From the NCBI GenBank assembly GCA_033807775.1, contig CM066314.1, positions 35,885,001 to 35,949,000 of the forward strand: a stretch of 64,000 nt of DNA, in the 5' to 3' direction. This DNA is from Saussurea involucrata. Its lineage: Eukaryota; Streptophyta; Magnoliopsida; Asterales; Asteraceae. This document shows, piece after piece, positions 22,529-35,373 of the stretch. A program made the position numbers and the translations under genes. The notes below the pieces were generated by a model. The model did not search any database. It was given only the letters and a program-made list of their open reading frames with translations, and was not told where the DNA came from. Numbering within the stretch: the first letter of the stretch is position 1; the number at the start of each line of letters is the position of its first letter.

Positions 22529-22911
22529 ATAGTACATCATTTTGATCAGATTAGATTTTGAGGTTTTTTGCAAAAAGTTTGAGTGTTCTTCATTTTTCAT
22601 CTTATTGATTGATTTTGGCCATTTGAATACTTCAAATGGATTAGAATTATCAAGGAGTGTTTGTTGGTAATACCTGAGTGATTTAATTCCGCAAAATCAC
22701 TAGGATTCGACTCAGATTGTGCAAAATAATCATTTTCGGACTTTTAGTTAGCACACACTGTTTGGGATTGAAAATCACTTTTCTGTTGTTTTTTGGACAA
22801 AACTTGGTGTATTAAAGTTGTGCAGAATCTCAGTGCGAAACTGTGTACCAATTTTCAGCCCAATCGGATCATTTTTTAGGATTAGACTTAAGATCGTTTG
22901 AATCTTCATCA

Positions 22912-23260
22912 TTATCGCAACCTTGGCTGTTCATCCTTATCGCAGCCTTTAAAACGTGAACAGTAAAATATCGCAACTGCCCTTTGCGATAATCCGTTTT
23001 TATCGCAACTCATTACGTGTGAACAGTATATTATCGCAACCCTCAATTGCGATAAAATCCATCTTTGAGTTCATCGCAACCTCTTTGTTGCGACAAAACT
23101 TCCTTTTGCGACAAAGTTGCTTGCGACAAACTCTGTTCTTGCAATAATCTTGGGTTGAGACAAGATTTGTGTTGCGATAAGACTTGGGTTGAGATAAACT
23201 TTGTGTTGCGACAAGACTTGGGTTGAGACAAAAAGTGACTTGCGACAAAACAGTGTGAAC
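22912..23260. repeat. Inverted-motif cluster in the copia-2 leader
   Basis: The same architecture as in copia-1 and copia-3: TATCGCAAC and TTGCGATAA pairs, two GAACAGTA words directly before TATCGCAAC (near 22959 and 23023), then about six 19-20-base units alternating GTTGCGATAAG, GTTGCGACAAG and GTTGAGACAAG. Individual motifs have drifted but the order is kept. Confidence 0.9.
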
Positions 23261-23318
23261 AACTATTCTCTAATTAGATCAAAAGGGTACTTATCGATCA
23301 TTAACAAGTAATCTAATA

Positions 23319-26300
23319 ATGACAGCTAGAGACATACTGACTATTGGGTCAAAGGACAAACCACCTGTCCTTTTTCCTAAGGAGTTCAAAATATGGAAAG
23401 ACAGATTTATGGATTATGTTGAACGTCAAGAAAATGGGGACTACATTGTTCATTCACTTCAGAATGGTCCTATGGGGGTAGTGAGAAGAAGATGACTAGC
23501 TGCTGATGGTACTCCACCTCTAGAATGGGTTGAAGTTCAACCAATACATTATGATGTTGAATAAAAGAAACGTTACAATGCAGACAAAGCGGCAAAATCA
23601 ATAGTTATGCAGGCCTTGACTAATGATATTTATCAGAAGGTGGAGAGCAAAAACATTTCTGGGAAAGCTATGTTTGATGAGCTAGTCAGACTGTATCAAG
23701 GATCTGAGGTGGAAAATCAGATGAAAGTCTCCAATGCCATCAACAAGTACGAAAATTTTAGACAAAAAGAAGGTGAGGCACTTGATCATACGTACGACAG
23801 TTTCATTACAATACTGAATGAGCTGAATAGGTACAACATAAACAAGACGATAATCGAGCACAATGTAAAATTCTTGAGTGTTCTGCAACCTTAATGGAAG
23901 AAGTATGCTCACATGATGAAACAAAATGCTAAGTTAGCTGAGTTGCCTTTACAGCAAATGTATGAAACTTTGAAACAAGATGAGGATGATGATGATAAGA
24001 AAAGGGATAAGAAAAGGAAGAAAGAGAAGAAGGATGAGAAGAAAGAAATCAAGGAAGAAGAGATCGATCCAATTGCCTTGATATCTAACAAAACCACCAA
24101 GAAATATTCAATGATAGTGAGTCTGATGAAGAACAATATGAAGGAGATGGAGTGGAAGAAGCTGAAAGCCTGAAACAAGCAATGATACTTCTTATAAAGC
24201 TTTTCAAAAACAGTTTGTGAAAAGGCCCGGTTCTAATAATCAGAGATATGCATCAGGCTCCAAGAATTTTGAGCACAAAGATCGTGTCGAGTCAAGAAAT
24301 AAGTTTGATGAGAAAAAGGATGACAAGAGGATTGATGAAAAGAAGGTGTTTGAGAAAAGGGGTGAAGAACCAAAGTGCTACAACTGTGGGAAGACTGGAC
24401 ACTTCGCCAAGGAATGCTGGAAGCCAAAAGTCAGAGATTCTGATTATTATAAGAACAAGATGCTGCTTGCTAAGCAAAAGGAATCAGGGATAGCATTGCT
24501 GGTTGAAGAGGAATACTGGCTTGATCAAACCGATGATGAAGCGGATGATGAGACGACAACTCAAACAAAGATGTGTTTCATGACTAGAAAGACCGATGAA
24601 GAAGAGTCAGAATCTACTTTAGAGACACAATGAGGTACATTCCGATCTTTATAATCAATTTTTTACTCAGCAAGCACATCTACAAAAGAAATTAGATGAT
24701 CTAACAAATAACTTGAGAAAAGCAGATGAACTAATTTCCTCTCAAAGAGAAAGATTGATAGAACAAAAGATTCACATTGAACAACTGGAAAAGAAAAAGA
24801 CTGAGTTTGATGTGGGTCAAGCATATTTTCAAAGTAGAATAACTGAATTGTCAGAAAAATTAGAGAGTTCAAAAGCAAAGAATAATGAGTTTGAAAATCA
24901 TCTTCATGCCTATAAAGATAGGAACGCTGAGCTGAGCGATAATGTCAAAGATTTGGAAGAAAATTTGTATAAAGCAGGCCAAACTGAACAAACAATTTAC
25001 ATGAATAAGCCCAGTAAATTTAGATATTTCAATTCTAGGTGGGGCATAGGGTATGACAATCCACATTACCTGAAGAATGCCTTATTAAAATCCCCCACTC
25101 TTTATGAATTTGATTGGTTTATTCTTCCATCACTACATCCTAGCTATCAAATGAAATGGCTTAAAATGGATGATAATGACTATGAGGCTGAGGATGAAGT
25201 AAAAAAGAAAAACCACTGTCAAGATGCAGCTTCCTTTTTGGTATGGTCCTGATAATGCGAAGGCATTAGAAAACGAGAAAACCTTGCCAAAACACTATTT
25301 TGAGAGTTATGATGTTGAACAACTAGAGGAGAAGGAAAATACTCAAAAAGAAACTAATGAAAAACCAGTTTTTGAGGGTAAAAGGTATTTTCCACCAATG
25401 GTTCTTGAACAGAAACTCATTGATCTCGAAAGCAAGATTAAAAGTACTATTCAGGAAGTCCGAAATGACGAAAAACTTGCTTTTGAGATCGAAAGGAAGT
25501 TATGATCACAGTATTTCAGAAAGTTTAAAGGAAATAAAAACAAAACTTGAGGAAATGTCTGAAGAAAAAGTTCCAATAGAAAAACAATCATCAGATTCAG
25601 ATGTTTCCTCATGCAAAGCATTCATGGGAAATACTGTTTTTAGGAGTTTGACAGTTGATGACCAAGATGATTTTGAATCTTGGATTTGGAAAGTCAATCT
25701 GTCAAAGCTCTTCCCGAGATGTATTTTTCTACAGAAAAGGAAAAAGTTCTTAGAAAAGAAAGACATGAATTTCTCTATCCAAAGTCTTATGGTATCTTTC
25801 ATACTTCATGTGAGAGTCAGTCTGATTGTGATATCGAGATTGTTCGTGACGGGAAGAATAAGCAAGCACAAGAAACTGTTGTACAATTTGACTTTAACTC
25901 AAAACTTCCAGATCACTCTGATTTTATAATCAAAGAAGAAGCACCTAAGAAGAATTTCTTTAAGGGTGAATCTTCAAAATCTGTTGAAAAACCTTCTGCT
26001 AATGATTATTATTCAGAATCTAAATCCAAACGATCATTACAGAAAAAGAAAAGAAAAACAAAAAGAAAGAAGCAAAATAATTCCTTTCAAGCTCAGAATT
26101 CCAAAACTTACAACTCCTATCTTTCTGGTATTTCAGATCGTTATTTGAGAAACAATACGCGTCTCGAGTGGAGAATAAAGGAGTCCATACAGGATGTGAC
26201 CCAGAGAAAATCATCCCACGTTGCTTTAAATTCCAAGAAAAACAATTTTGGTTCAAATGTTAGTAATCATGATGTTGGCAATAGACAAAAACTTGTAATC

Positions 26301-26519
26301 CCATACAAGCTTTACTCAATGCGACAACTGATTAATTTAGCACATAATCAAATTTGCTGTTCTTCTTGTGGTGTGGATGATTTTATCTGCAAATTTGATT
26401 ATAACCGTTGGTTTTATTCAAACAACTACTTTAACACAGGTTATAGATATCATAATGTCAAGTCCAAAACTCCTAATCCGAAAGGACCCATTTGGAAATG
26501 GGTACCTAAAACCATTTAA
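23319..26519 (+). pseudogene. gag: Copia-2 gag and Gag extension
   Basis: The ATG at 23319 opens the conserved TARDILTIGSKDKPPVLFPK. In-frame stops occur near 23493 and 23561, and the capsid region resumes at 23607-23894. The zinc knuckle CYNCGKTGHFAKECW is intact at about 24376-24420 (C-x2-C-x4-H-x4-C). Coiled-coil-like stretches (24713-25252) and the WGIGYDNPHYLKNA segment follow, then the lysine-rich tail (25680-26519). At least five frame breaks are visible. Confidence 0.9.
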
Positions 26520-28913
26520 TTTCCCTTTTGCAGCCCAGTCATGTATGGTACTTGGATTCAGGCTGCTCAAAGCACATGACTGGAAGAAAGGAGTTGCTCG
26601 TTAATTTTGTGGAAAAATATGGTGGTAGAGTTAAGTTTGGGAATGATCGGTATTCTCCAATTCTGGGTTATGGAGATATCGTCAAAGACAATGTCAGGAA
26701 TACTAAAGTCAATTACGTCGAAGGCTTAAGACACAATTTGTTTAGCATGGGTCAATTTTGTGATAAAGATTTAGAAGTCCATTTCAAGAAGACTCGGTGT
26801 GCAGTTCTAACCGAATGAGGAGATGAGCTTCTAGTTGGTTCGAGGAAGTCCAATATTTACACCATTGACCTATCAAAGCTCAAGCCTAAGAATGACGTAT
26901 GTCTGATGTCTAAAGCATCATTGGAGAAAAGTTGGTTGTGGCATAGACGACTATCTCATCTAAACTTCCGTTACATTCAGAAACTGATGTTGGGAGACTT
27001 AGTCTTAGGTCTACCAGTGCTGAAATTTCAGAAAGACACCAAAACCTGAGCCTAGCACACACAAAGTTTTGGAAAACCTGAGCCTAGCACACACAAAGTT
27101 TTGGAAATCCTGAGCCTAGCACACACAAATTTGAGAAGGGTAAGATGAAACGATCTCCTCACCCACCAAAACCTGAGCCTAGCACACACAAAGTTTTGGA
27201 AATCCTTCATATGGATCTTTGTGGTCCGATGAAGACTCAGAGCATATGTGCCAAATGATACGTGTTAGTCGCCGTCGATGATTATTCGAGATATACATGG
27301 GTAAAGTTTCTACGATCAAAAGATGAAACACGTGACTTGATCATCTCATTAATCAAACAGCTTCAAGTGAATCTCCGACAATCAGTTCAGACCATCAGAT
27401 CAGATAACGGGACAAAGTTTAAAAACAAGACTCTTGATGACTTCTTTAAGTCATTAGGAATATCTCATCAATATTATGCGGCCAGAACACCTCAGCAGAA
27501 CGGAGTTGTTGAAAGACGAAACCGTACACTAGTTGAAGAAGCCAGAACGATGCTGTCATATGTTGATCTACCTATGTTTCTGTGGATTGAAGTTGTATCG
27601 ACGACATGCTATACACAAAACCGTTCAGTTATCCATCGACGGTTTGGCAAAACTCCATATGAATTGATTAACAATAGAAAACCTATAATACACTACTTTC
27701 GTGTCTTTGGGTGCAGGTGTATCGTGCTGAACGATAAGGACAATTTGAATAAGTTCAGCCCGAAGGGAAGTGAGGGTGTTCTTATCGGATACTCTCTCAC
27801 ATCAAAAGCGTACAGAGTTTATCTTAAGTCCTCCAGAACTGTGATTGAAAGCATAAATGTCAAGTTCGACGAAACTGAAGAGATGGATTCTGTGCAAAAT
27901 AGTACAGAACCCGCAATATCCGGAATACTAGCATCTGGACAAATCAGTCCTATGATGAATAGGACGTCAAACAAGGATCAAGCTTCCACTTCTAACTCTA
28001 CTCTTAACGAACTTGATATATTGTTTGAACATTTTTATGATGATTTCTTTGGAAGTGATAAATCTTCTTCATCTGTAAACAACAGGAATCAAGTTGCTAC
28101 GCCACCAGTACAAGCTACAATGTCAGGGCCTTCACCGGTGCTGACTTCATCCAATACTGGTGCAACTACTCCTGCGACTTTTCCAAGGAACACAACCATG
28201 GCATCTACGCAAGCAAGACAACAAACATCTACGAATGGTGCTTCTTCATCGGGTAGAACTTCAAATGTCAGTGATCAGGGTACTAATAACGTTTCTGAAA
28301 AAACAACTGAAGCAGTTTCTGAGGCAGTGCCAATTGTCAATTCTGACAACCAACCCGCCTCACATCTGGAACCGACATTGACGATTGAGTTGAATTTGGA
28401 TAAATATCCTACCTTAGTAGACCCCAATGAAGATGCTATTTCTCTCCATCCACACTTCAAGAAATGGACACGCAGTCACCCAATAGATCAGGTGATTGGT
28501 GATGTGTCCGAACCAGTAAAGACCAGATATGCATCCGCAAACGAAGTTTTATATGCACTGTTAAGTCAAGTTGAGCCATCAACAGTTCAACAAGCCTTAG
28601 AAGACCCGGATTGGTTAATTGCGATGCAAGAAGAGCTGAATCAATTTGAAGCTCTGAAGGTGTGGAGATTAGTTCCGAGACCCAAGGGTAAAACAATCAT
28701 TGGTACTAAGTGGGTCCTGAAAAACAAGAAGGATGAAGACGACATAGTTGTGCGAAACAAAGCAAGACTAGTAGCAAAAGGGTATAGGCAACAGGAGGGT
28801 ATAGACTACGACGAGACATACGCACCGGTTGCTGGCTTAGAGACAATTCGGATGTTCCTATATTTTGCCGCCTACAAGAACTTCGCCGTCTATCAAATGG
28901 ACGTAAAAACTGA
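26520..28913 (+). pseudogene. pol: Copia-2 pol: protease, integrase, linker, truncated RT
   Basis: Protease active site YLDSGCSKHMTG (about 26540-26580). The pre-integrase HRRLSHLNF is near 26945-26970. The integrase zinc-site region is disrupted by a tandem duplication (27042-27201). The integrase core with RSDNGTKFKN and VVERRNRTLVEEA, the linker and the RT start (KARLVAKGYRQQEG) are in the open stretch 27262-28959. Homology to RT stops at 28913 (QMDVKT), before the YVDD box, where unrelated junction sequence begins. Confidence 0.9.
27042..27201 (+). repeat. Four copies of a 33-bp integrase segment
   Basis: The unit AAACCTGAGCCTAGCACACA followed by CAAAGTTTTGGAA occurs at about 27042, 27075, 27108 (partial) and 27168. 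The sister elements have one copy, encoding KPEPSTHK. The extra copies displace the FCTACEKGK zinc-site sequence. Confidence 0.88.
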
Positions 28914-29026
28914 AATTACACTGGTTAGAGGCATAACAGTGGTTTTTATTTTTTTTTAGTATTTTTTTTGGTTCAAAAAAAAATACTAAAAATTACACTG
29001 GTTGCTGGCTTAGAGGCAATAATGGT
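28914..29026. other. Scrambled junction between copia-2 and gypsy leader, with 17-bp inverted repeat
   Basis: Neither flank explains this stretch as a whole. It contains the word AATTACACTGG at two places, copied from the gypsy leader on its right, and GGTTGCTGGCTTAGAG, copied from the copia RT on its left (28827-28842). Between them lies a perfect 17-bp inverted repeat (28953-28969 and 28976-28992) around the loop GGTTCA. Confidence 0.75.
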
Positions 29027-29224
29027 TCAAACATGTACCTGTAAGATCATAATTACACTGGCCAGGTGTAATCTGAAATTACCTTACATGATGTTCCTTC
29101 TACCATTTTTATATTTATCATCCCAAGGTTCTAAAATAACAAGGACCTCCTACTTCGCATGCAGTTTAAGTCTAGGTACAGATACTAATACCTAAATCTC
29201 TTAAACTAAGGCTCTGATACCATT
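29027..29224 (-). mobile_element. Partial second leader and PBS of the chromovirus
   Basis: It matches 35439-35636, the leader of the complete element, almost base for base and includes the PBS complement (29210-29222). It lies outside the 3' LTR, so it belongs to a second, truncated internal region sharing that LTR. Confidence 0.85.
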
Positions 29225-29956
29225 TGTAACATCCCTTAATCCCAACATACAAGTTTCATATAATTCACCACAAAATAACATAACATAATCCAAATACGGT
29301 CCCTTAAATTCTACAATTAGGTCTTTCAGTACAAACTTTTCGAATAAAGTAAAATACATAACAACTACTAATTATAACTGAAATCTTCATAATCATTCAA
29401 CATCCACAAAAGCTAACATGATAAATCCTATCATTGTCTCTTGTTTGCTCCATGACCTGGAATACATATTTTAAAACAAAATGAGGGTTAGACCTTGAGG
29501 TCTAGTGAGAAAAACCCCTGTTAGTTAAAGAAAACATTTGCACATAATTCACGTAAGAATACCAAATATGACTCATGCATCATGTATCTTTCCATCTCTA
29601 TCTCTTTTCTTTTCCTTGGCCATATTAATTGGTAGCAAGCCAATTAATTAATTTACACCGCTGTACTAAATACAGCCAACACCACTGTCCCTTTGTACAG
29701 CCAACTTTCACCGGTCCTAAGCCCGGCCAACTAGTACTCATACAATGTAATATTCATATAAACACTATATGCACCATATTACATTAAATCACATATATGT
29801 ATTCCATTTGAAAACATTTCAAATAAAAACTCACCTTGTTTTTATCACAAAACCCTTCCAAGATAACTCACGTACGTCAATCTTTCACCAAATCTGAAAT
29901 CAGATAAAATACCAAATATCTCTTTTAATACTTAAACTTACAAAATTCCCAACTGA

Positions 29957-30240
29957 AATCGCAATGAACAGTACCAAGTCGCAATCTCCTATGGCGATTC
30001 CACTTTGAAGTCGCAACCCCTTATTGCGATTCCACCCTGGAGTCGCAACCAACTACTGCGATTCCACCTTGGAGTCGCAACCAACTACTGCGATTCCAAA
30101 CTCGAATCACAATCAACTACTGCGATTTCAAGCCAAGTCGCAAACGACCATTGCGACTTCAATGCCAAGTCACAACCAACTATTGCGACTTCGTTGAATG
30201 TCGCAGTCGTCTATTGCGACTTCGATGAATGTCTCAGTCT
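29957..30240. repeat. 32-bp tandem repeat with inverted motif, 3' LTR copy
   Basis: About eight units of 30-33 bp, each holding GTCGCAA, a 10-base spacer and TTGCGA. Neighbouring sequence starts TCGCAATGAACAGTACCAAG. Two units read TCACAA where the 5' LTR has TCGCAA. Confidence 0.92.
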
Positions 30241-30534
30241 ACTGTTTCATCCTAAAACCCAGATTTTGCAGTTTTAAGCTATACATGTTGCTATAAAGAT
30301 GCAGTTATGATTAAGACTATAAACATAACCTAACCTTAAGCTCAGATTTCCCAAAACACCGCTTTTTAACAAAACCCACCAAGAACTTAACTATAAACCT
30401 CAAGAACACTTTAGAGAATTAAAACACATATAAGGTATGAATTGTTTACCTGAATCACTTCAGTTTAATCCCTGAATCACAGCAACAAACTTCTTAATCT
30501 TTTCCTTCTTCTTCCCTTCAAACTTTCTCTCGAT

Positions 30535-30556
30535 TTCTCTCTCTCTCTCTCTCTCA
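30535..30556. repeat. (CT)n microsatellite
   Basis: About eleven CT units, a few bases longer than the matching stretch in the other LTR (36917-36934). Confidence 0.85.
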
Positions 30557-30831
30557 ATCGAATACACTTACACACACATACACCTTGAATAATATCTTCT
30601 AAGTAACTAACAAGAGGACACCTCCTCTACAAGAGGTGGAAGTGGCGGTGGTGGGAGAGAGTTTGTGAAAAGAGACAAAACAAACCTCAAGTTTAGCTTA
30701 TTTGACAAAACATACCCCTAAACTTCCATTATTAAATTAAAACTTACCCTTTAGTTTTTAACTCCTAAAATACTAATATAAAAACTTATAAATTCCTTAT
30801 TTAAAATTAGATAAAATACCTGGTTATTACA

Positions 30832-30850
30832 ACATCTCCCCCTTAAAAGA
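30832..30850 (-). other. Chromovirus polypurine tract
   Basis: The sense strand reads CTTTTAAGGGGGAGATGT immediately before the 3' LTR. Confidence 0.9.
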
Positions 30851-30869
30851 ATTTCGTCCCGGAATTCGA

Positions 30870-31478
30870 TTAAGTGAACAGATGAGGGTATTTGGCTCTC
30901 ATCTCCGCCTCCGATTCCCATGTTGCATCCTGACCCCTATGATGTTTCCACTGGACCTTTACTTGCTTGATCTCCTTATTCCTTAATACTTTAACCTTGT
31001 GATCAACTATAGCTTCCGGTTCTTCCACGTAGTTCAGCTTTTCATCAACCTGGATATCCGGTAGAGAGACTGCCTGGTCCGGCGTGACTAAACATTTCCG
31101 AAAATTTGACACATGAAACGCGTTGTGAATCCTGCTCAACTCCAACGGAAGATCCAATCTGTAGGCTACTTCCCCAATTCTTTCTGTAATTTCAAATGGC
31201 CCAATATACCGCGGACTAAGTTTACCTTGTTTCCCAAAACGTATGACACCTTTCCAAGGTGAAACTTTTAACATCACAAATTCCCCAACCTGAAATTCTA
31301 ACGGTTTCCGGCGTCGATCTGCATAACTTTTCTGTCTGTCTTGTGCCATTTTCAATCTATCCCGGATCTGAGTAATCTTATCTGCTGTTAACTGTACTAT
31401 TTCTGGCCCTGAACTGCTTTTCCCCCACTTCATTCCAACACAAAGGCGTTCGGCATTTCCTTCCATACAATACTTCAA
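30870..31478 (-). pseudogene. pol: Chromovirus integrase C-terminus and chromodomain (frameshifted)
   Basis: The real coding part starts where the long gag-pol frame breaks, near 31410-31425. It has the integrase C-terminal GPFEITERIGEVAYRLDLP and IHNAFHVSNFRKC motif, then a chromodomain near residues 148-200 (YVEEPEAIVDHKVKVLRN, VQWKHHRGQDATWESE), ending YPHLFT. Chromodomains of this class are thought to guide integration to marked chromatin. Only one frame break separates this from the rest of the polyprotein; an assembly error in the CCCCC run at about 31422 is possible. Confidence 0.9.
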
Positions 31479-34400
31479 ACGGTGCCGCCTGAATACTAGA
31501 ATGATAACTGTTGTTGTAAGCGAACTCTATCAAAGGCAAATGTTTATCCCATGATCCTCCAAAATCAACTATACAAGCCCGAAGCATATCTTCTAACGTC
31601 TGAATTGTTCTTTCACTTTGTCCATCAGTCTGTGGATGATATGCGGTACTCAACTTGATTTGTGTCCCCATCTCTTTTTGAAAGCTTCTCAAAAATCTAG
31701 AAGTAAAATGACTATCTCGATCAGAAATAATCGAAATTGGTACTCCATGTCGAGTTACTATTTCATTAATGTACAGTTTGGCCAAACGTTCCAAAGAATC
31801 GGTTTCTTTTATCGGCAAGAAATGAGCAGACTTCGTCAACCTATCCACAATCACCCAAATAGAATCGAATCCCTTTGAAGTTCTTGGTAACTTGGTAATG
31901 AAATCAGTTGTGATCTGATCCCATTTCCACACTGGAATATCTAAGCGTTGTAACTGACCAAACGGTTTCTGATGCTCAATCTTTACTTTCTTGCAGGTAA
32001 TGCAGTCTTCCACATGCTTAGCAATACTTCTTTTCATCCCCGGCCACCAATAGAATTGTTTCAAATCCCTATACATTTTATTTGTACCTGGATGAATGGA
32101 GAATCGAGATTGATGAGCTTCTTGTAGTACACGATCACGTAATCCACCCAAACGAGGTACCCAGATCCTATTCCCCAAACACAACAACCCACGGTTATCT
32201 TTCCCAAGCAATGCTGATATCCCAACCAACCGTTCAGATTTCAAACTTTCTTCTTGATAAGCATCTATTTGGCACTTCAGTAATTCATCAAAAATGTTTG
32301 GAAGAAGTTCAGCTCTTAGAGATATCGCTTTTATCGTTCCACTTCTTTCTTGTCGACTTAGCGCATCTGCCACCACATTTGCTTTTCCTGGGTGATAAAG
32401 GATTTCACAATCATAATCATTCACTAACTCTAGCCACCTTATTTGCCTCATATTCAGTTCCTTCTGATCAAAAAGATGTTGGAGACTCTTATGGTCCGTA
32501 AAAATTTGGCACTTGGAACCATAAAGATAATGCCTCCAAATCTTCAAAGCGAAAACAACTGCTGCCAGTTCCATATCGTGAGTAGGATATTGTCTTTCGT
32601 GATCCTTTAACTGACGAGAAGCATAAGCAATCACCTTTCCACGTTGCATGAGTACACATCCCAAACCCAACTTAGAAGCATCACTGTAGACCACAAAATC
32701 ATCCGAACCTTCTGGCAATGCTAATATCGGCGCGCTGCAGAGTTTCTCCTTTAATATCCTGAATGCCTCGTCCTGTTCTGCCTTCCATTCGAACTTAAGA
32801 TTCTTCCGAGTCATCTTCGTCAAAGGTGTGGCAATACGAGAGAAATCTTTTATAAACTTTCGGTAGTAGCCGGCCAAACCCAGAAAACTTCGTACTTCTG
32901 TTGCTGTCTTTGGCGGTTCCCATTTTTCAACTGCTTCCACTTTCATTGGATCGACTTGTATACCCTTTTCAAAAACTATATGCCCCAAAAACTGAACTTC
33001 CCGGAACCAGAATTCACACTTTGAAAATTTCGCATACAACTTTTCTTTCTTCAATAATTCCAAAATCAAACGAAGATGTCGTGCATGATCCTCTTTGGAT
33101 CGGGAATAAATAAGTATATCATCGATAAATACGATGACGAATTTATCAAGATATTGCTTACATACCCGATTCATTAAATCCATAAAGGCGGCTGGAGCGT
33201 TTGTCAATCCAAATGGCATTACTAGAAACTCATAGTGACCGTACCTGGTGCGAAAAGCAGTTTTCAACACGTCTTCTTCTTTGACCTTCAACTGATGATA
33301 ACCGGATCTTAAATCAATCTTGGAGAAACAACAAGCTCCAACTAATTGATCGAAGAGGTCATCAATTCTAGGTAGAGGATACTTGTTTTTGATCGTGCGC
33401 TTATTCAATTCTCTGTAGTCGATACACATTCTCATCGAACCATCCTTCTTTTTCACAAATAAGACTGGTGCTCCCCACGGTGAAGAACTTGGTCTGATGA
33501 AACCCTTATCGGTTAGATCTTGCAGTTGTGCCATCATTTCTTTCATTTCTGGAGGCGCCAAACGATACGGTGCACGGGCCACAGGGGTGGCTCCAGGAAT
33601 TAGATCTATACCGAACTCTACCTGTCTAAAGGGCGGAAGACTGTTCAAGTCTTCAGGAAATACTTCTGGAAAATCACTAACAATTGGAATGTCTTCCAAC
33701 TTACTCTTCTCTAGCTTAGTATCTATTACATAAGCTAAGTAATTCTGACAACCTTTACTAACACACTTACGGGCTTTTACCATGTTAATAAGATTATACT
33801 GATAATTCCTACGATCGCCATAAATCACTACCGGCCCTTTCTCAGGTAACACAACGTTTATTAACTTCTTATCACAATTTATATTAGCTTGGTTCTCGGC
33901 TAACCAGTCCATTCCCACTACCACATCAAACTCTACCAGGGCTATTGGAAATAACTGGATCGGTACCCCGCACCCTTCTATATCTATCACGCAACTATCA
34001 AATACTTCTTTAACTGATACTTGATTTTCATTTGCCGTATCTACCAATAAAGCATGATCTAACACTTTCGGCTTTAAACGCATGTAAGCAGCAAATGAAG
34101 GAGACACAAACGATCGGTTTGCACCAGAATCAAATAACACCTTAGCACGTGTGGAATTTATTAAGAATGTACCTGTAACTACGTCCGGAGTTTCCTCCGC
34201 TTCCTTTGCTGTCATCTGAAATGAACGGCCTCTTGCTCTTGCTGGCTCTGACCTCGGTACTGTTGGTCTAACACCCGATGCTCTTGTTGACGTGCCACCC
34301 GATGGTATTCTTCCCAATGGACAATCTGATTGAAGATGATCTGGCGAATTGCATGAATAACAAAATCTAACCACCCTATAATCTTTAGCAATGTGTCCAA

Positions 34401-35373
34401 ACTTCCCGCACTTATAACAGTTTCTAGGATCTACTTGACAGTTTCCTTGGTGGAAACGGTGGCACTTTGGGCAAGGTCTTTCAGCTGCTCTAAAAGGTGG
34501 ACGACTATCAAATCGCTGAAATCCAGACTTCTTCACATCGTGTGGTGGTCCTTCCCATTTTCTCTTTCCCGCACTCTTATCCCCAACATCCCTCTTATTG
34601 TCTCGCTCCACATTTTCCGCCGCATTGACTGCTTCTGAAAAAGTATTAGGTCTTGCTGCAGTTACCAACTTTCTAATCTCCGAATTCAATCCGAATACAT
34701 ACCTTTCCATCTTCATCTTTTCTGTGGCAACGTAATATTCTCCGAAACGCGACTTTTCCAAGAAACGGGCAGTGTAGTCTCTTACCGATAAATTTCCTTG
34801 CTGTAGGCTCAGGAATTCCTCTTCCAACTGTCTAACTGCGGCTTGCGGGCAAAACTGTTCCTTAAATGCTCTCGAGAATTCGCCCCAAGTAAAAGTTGAA
34901 TATACATCAGGTCCTTCAGAGTCAATAAGGGCTTCCCACCAATACAAGGCATCTGCTTTCAACATTGCTGTTCCATATAACACTTTATCTTCTTCCGCGC
35001 ATTTACTGGTCTTAAATACAACTTCAACCTCCTTCATCCATCGCATTGCTTTTACTGGATCTCTGTCCCCTCCATAAGTGGGGGGTTTACAACTTAAAAA
35101 CATTTTATAATCACACTTTCTGGGTACTGATGTAACAATAGGTGCAATAGGCACTTCGTTTTCAAGGGTAGGGTCTGGTATTGCTGTTTCCGTATGATGA
35201 GTCTGGTTAAACATGGCTTGAATATTTGCCTGAAGTCTTCCCATTTCAACCGCTAGATCGTCTCTCGTAACAAACTCCGTGCCTCGCCCCGGTACACTGC
35301 CCCCTGTCCTACCTCTGCCTCTTTCTCCCCCTCTTCCCCTTCCTCCGGCTGTTTGTCTCGTTCCACTTGCCAT
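31379..35373 (-). CDS. gag-pol: Chromovirus Gag-Pol polyprotein (1331 codons, lacks its C-terminus by frameshift)
   Basis: It starts MASGTRQTAGGRGRGG after the leader. Gag residues about 85-250 have the retrotransposon Gag fold signature (ADALYWWEAL, YTARFLEKSRF). Zinc knuckles lie at about 300-350: CYSCNSPDHLQSDC is intact, but CYKCGKFGHIAKDY has lost its last cysteine through a G-to-A change. Protease has LFDSGANRSF (about 412). RT has SIDYREL-type CIDYRELNKRTIKNKYPLP and the catalytic FIDDILIY. RNase H follows (YSDASKLGLGCVL, FTDHKSLQHLF), then integrase with an HHCC finger, TTDFITKLP, ISDRDSHF and QSERTIQTLE. The frame is open for 4 kb, which is unusual here. Only the chromodomain end is out of frame. 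Confidence 0.93.

Larger units (their letters stand above)
29225..30831 (-). repeat. Chromovirus 3' LTR
   Basis: 1607 bp. It carries the GTCGCAA/TTGCGAC tandem cluster and a (CT)n stretch. It is 33 bp longer than the 5' LTR, almost all from one extra 32-bp unit. Confidence 0.95.
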
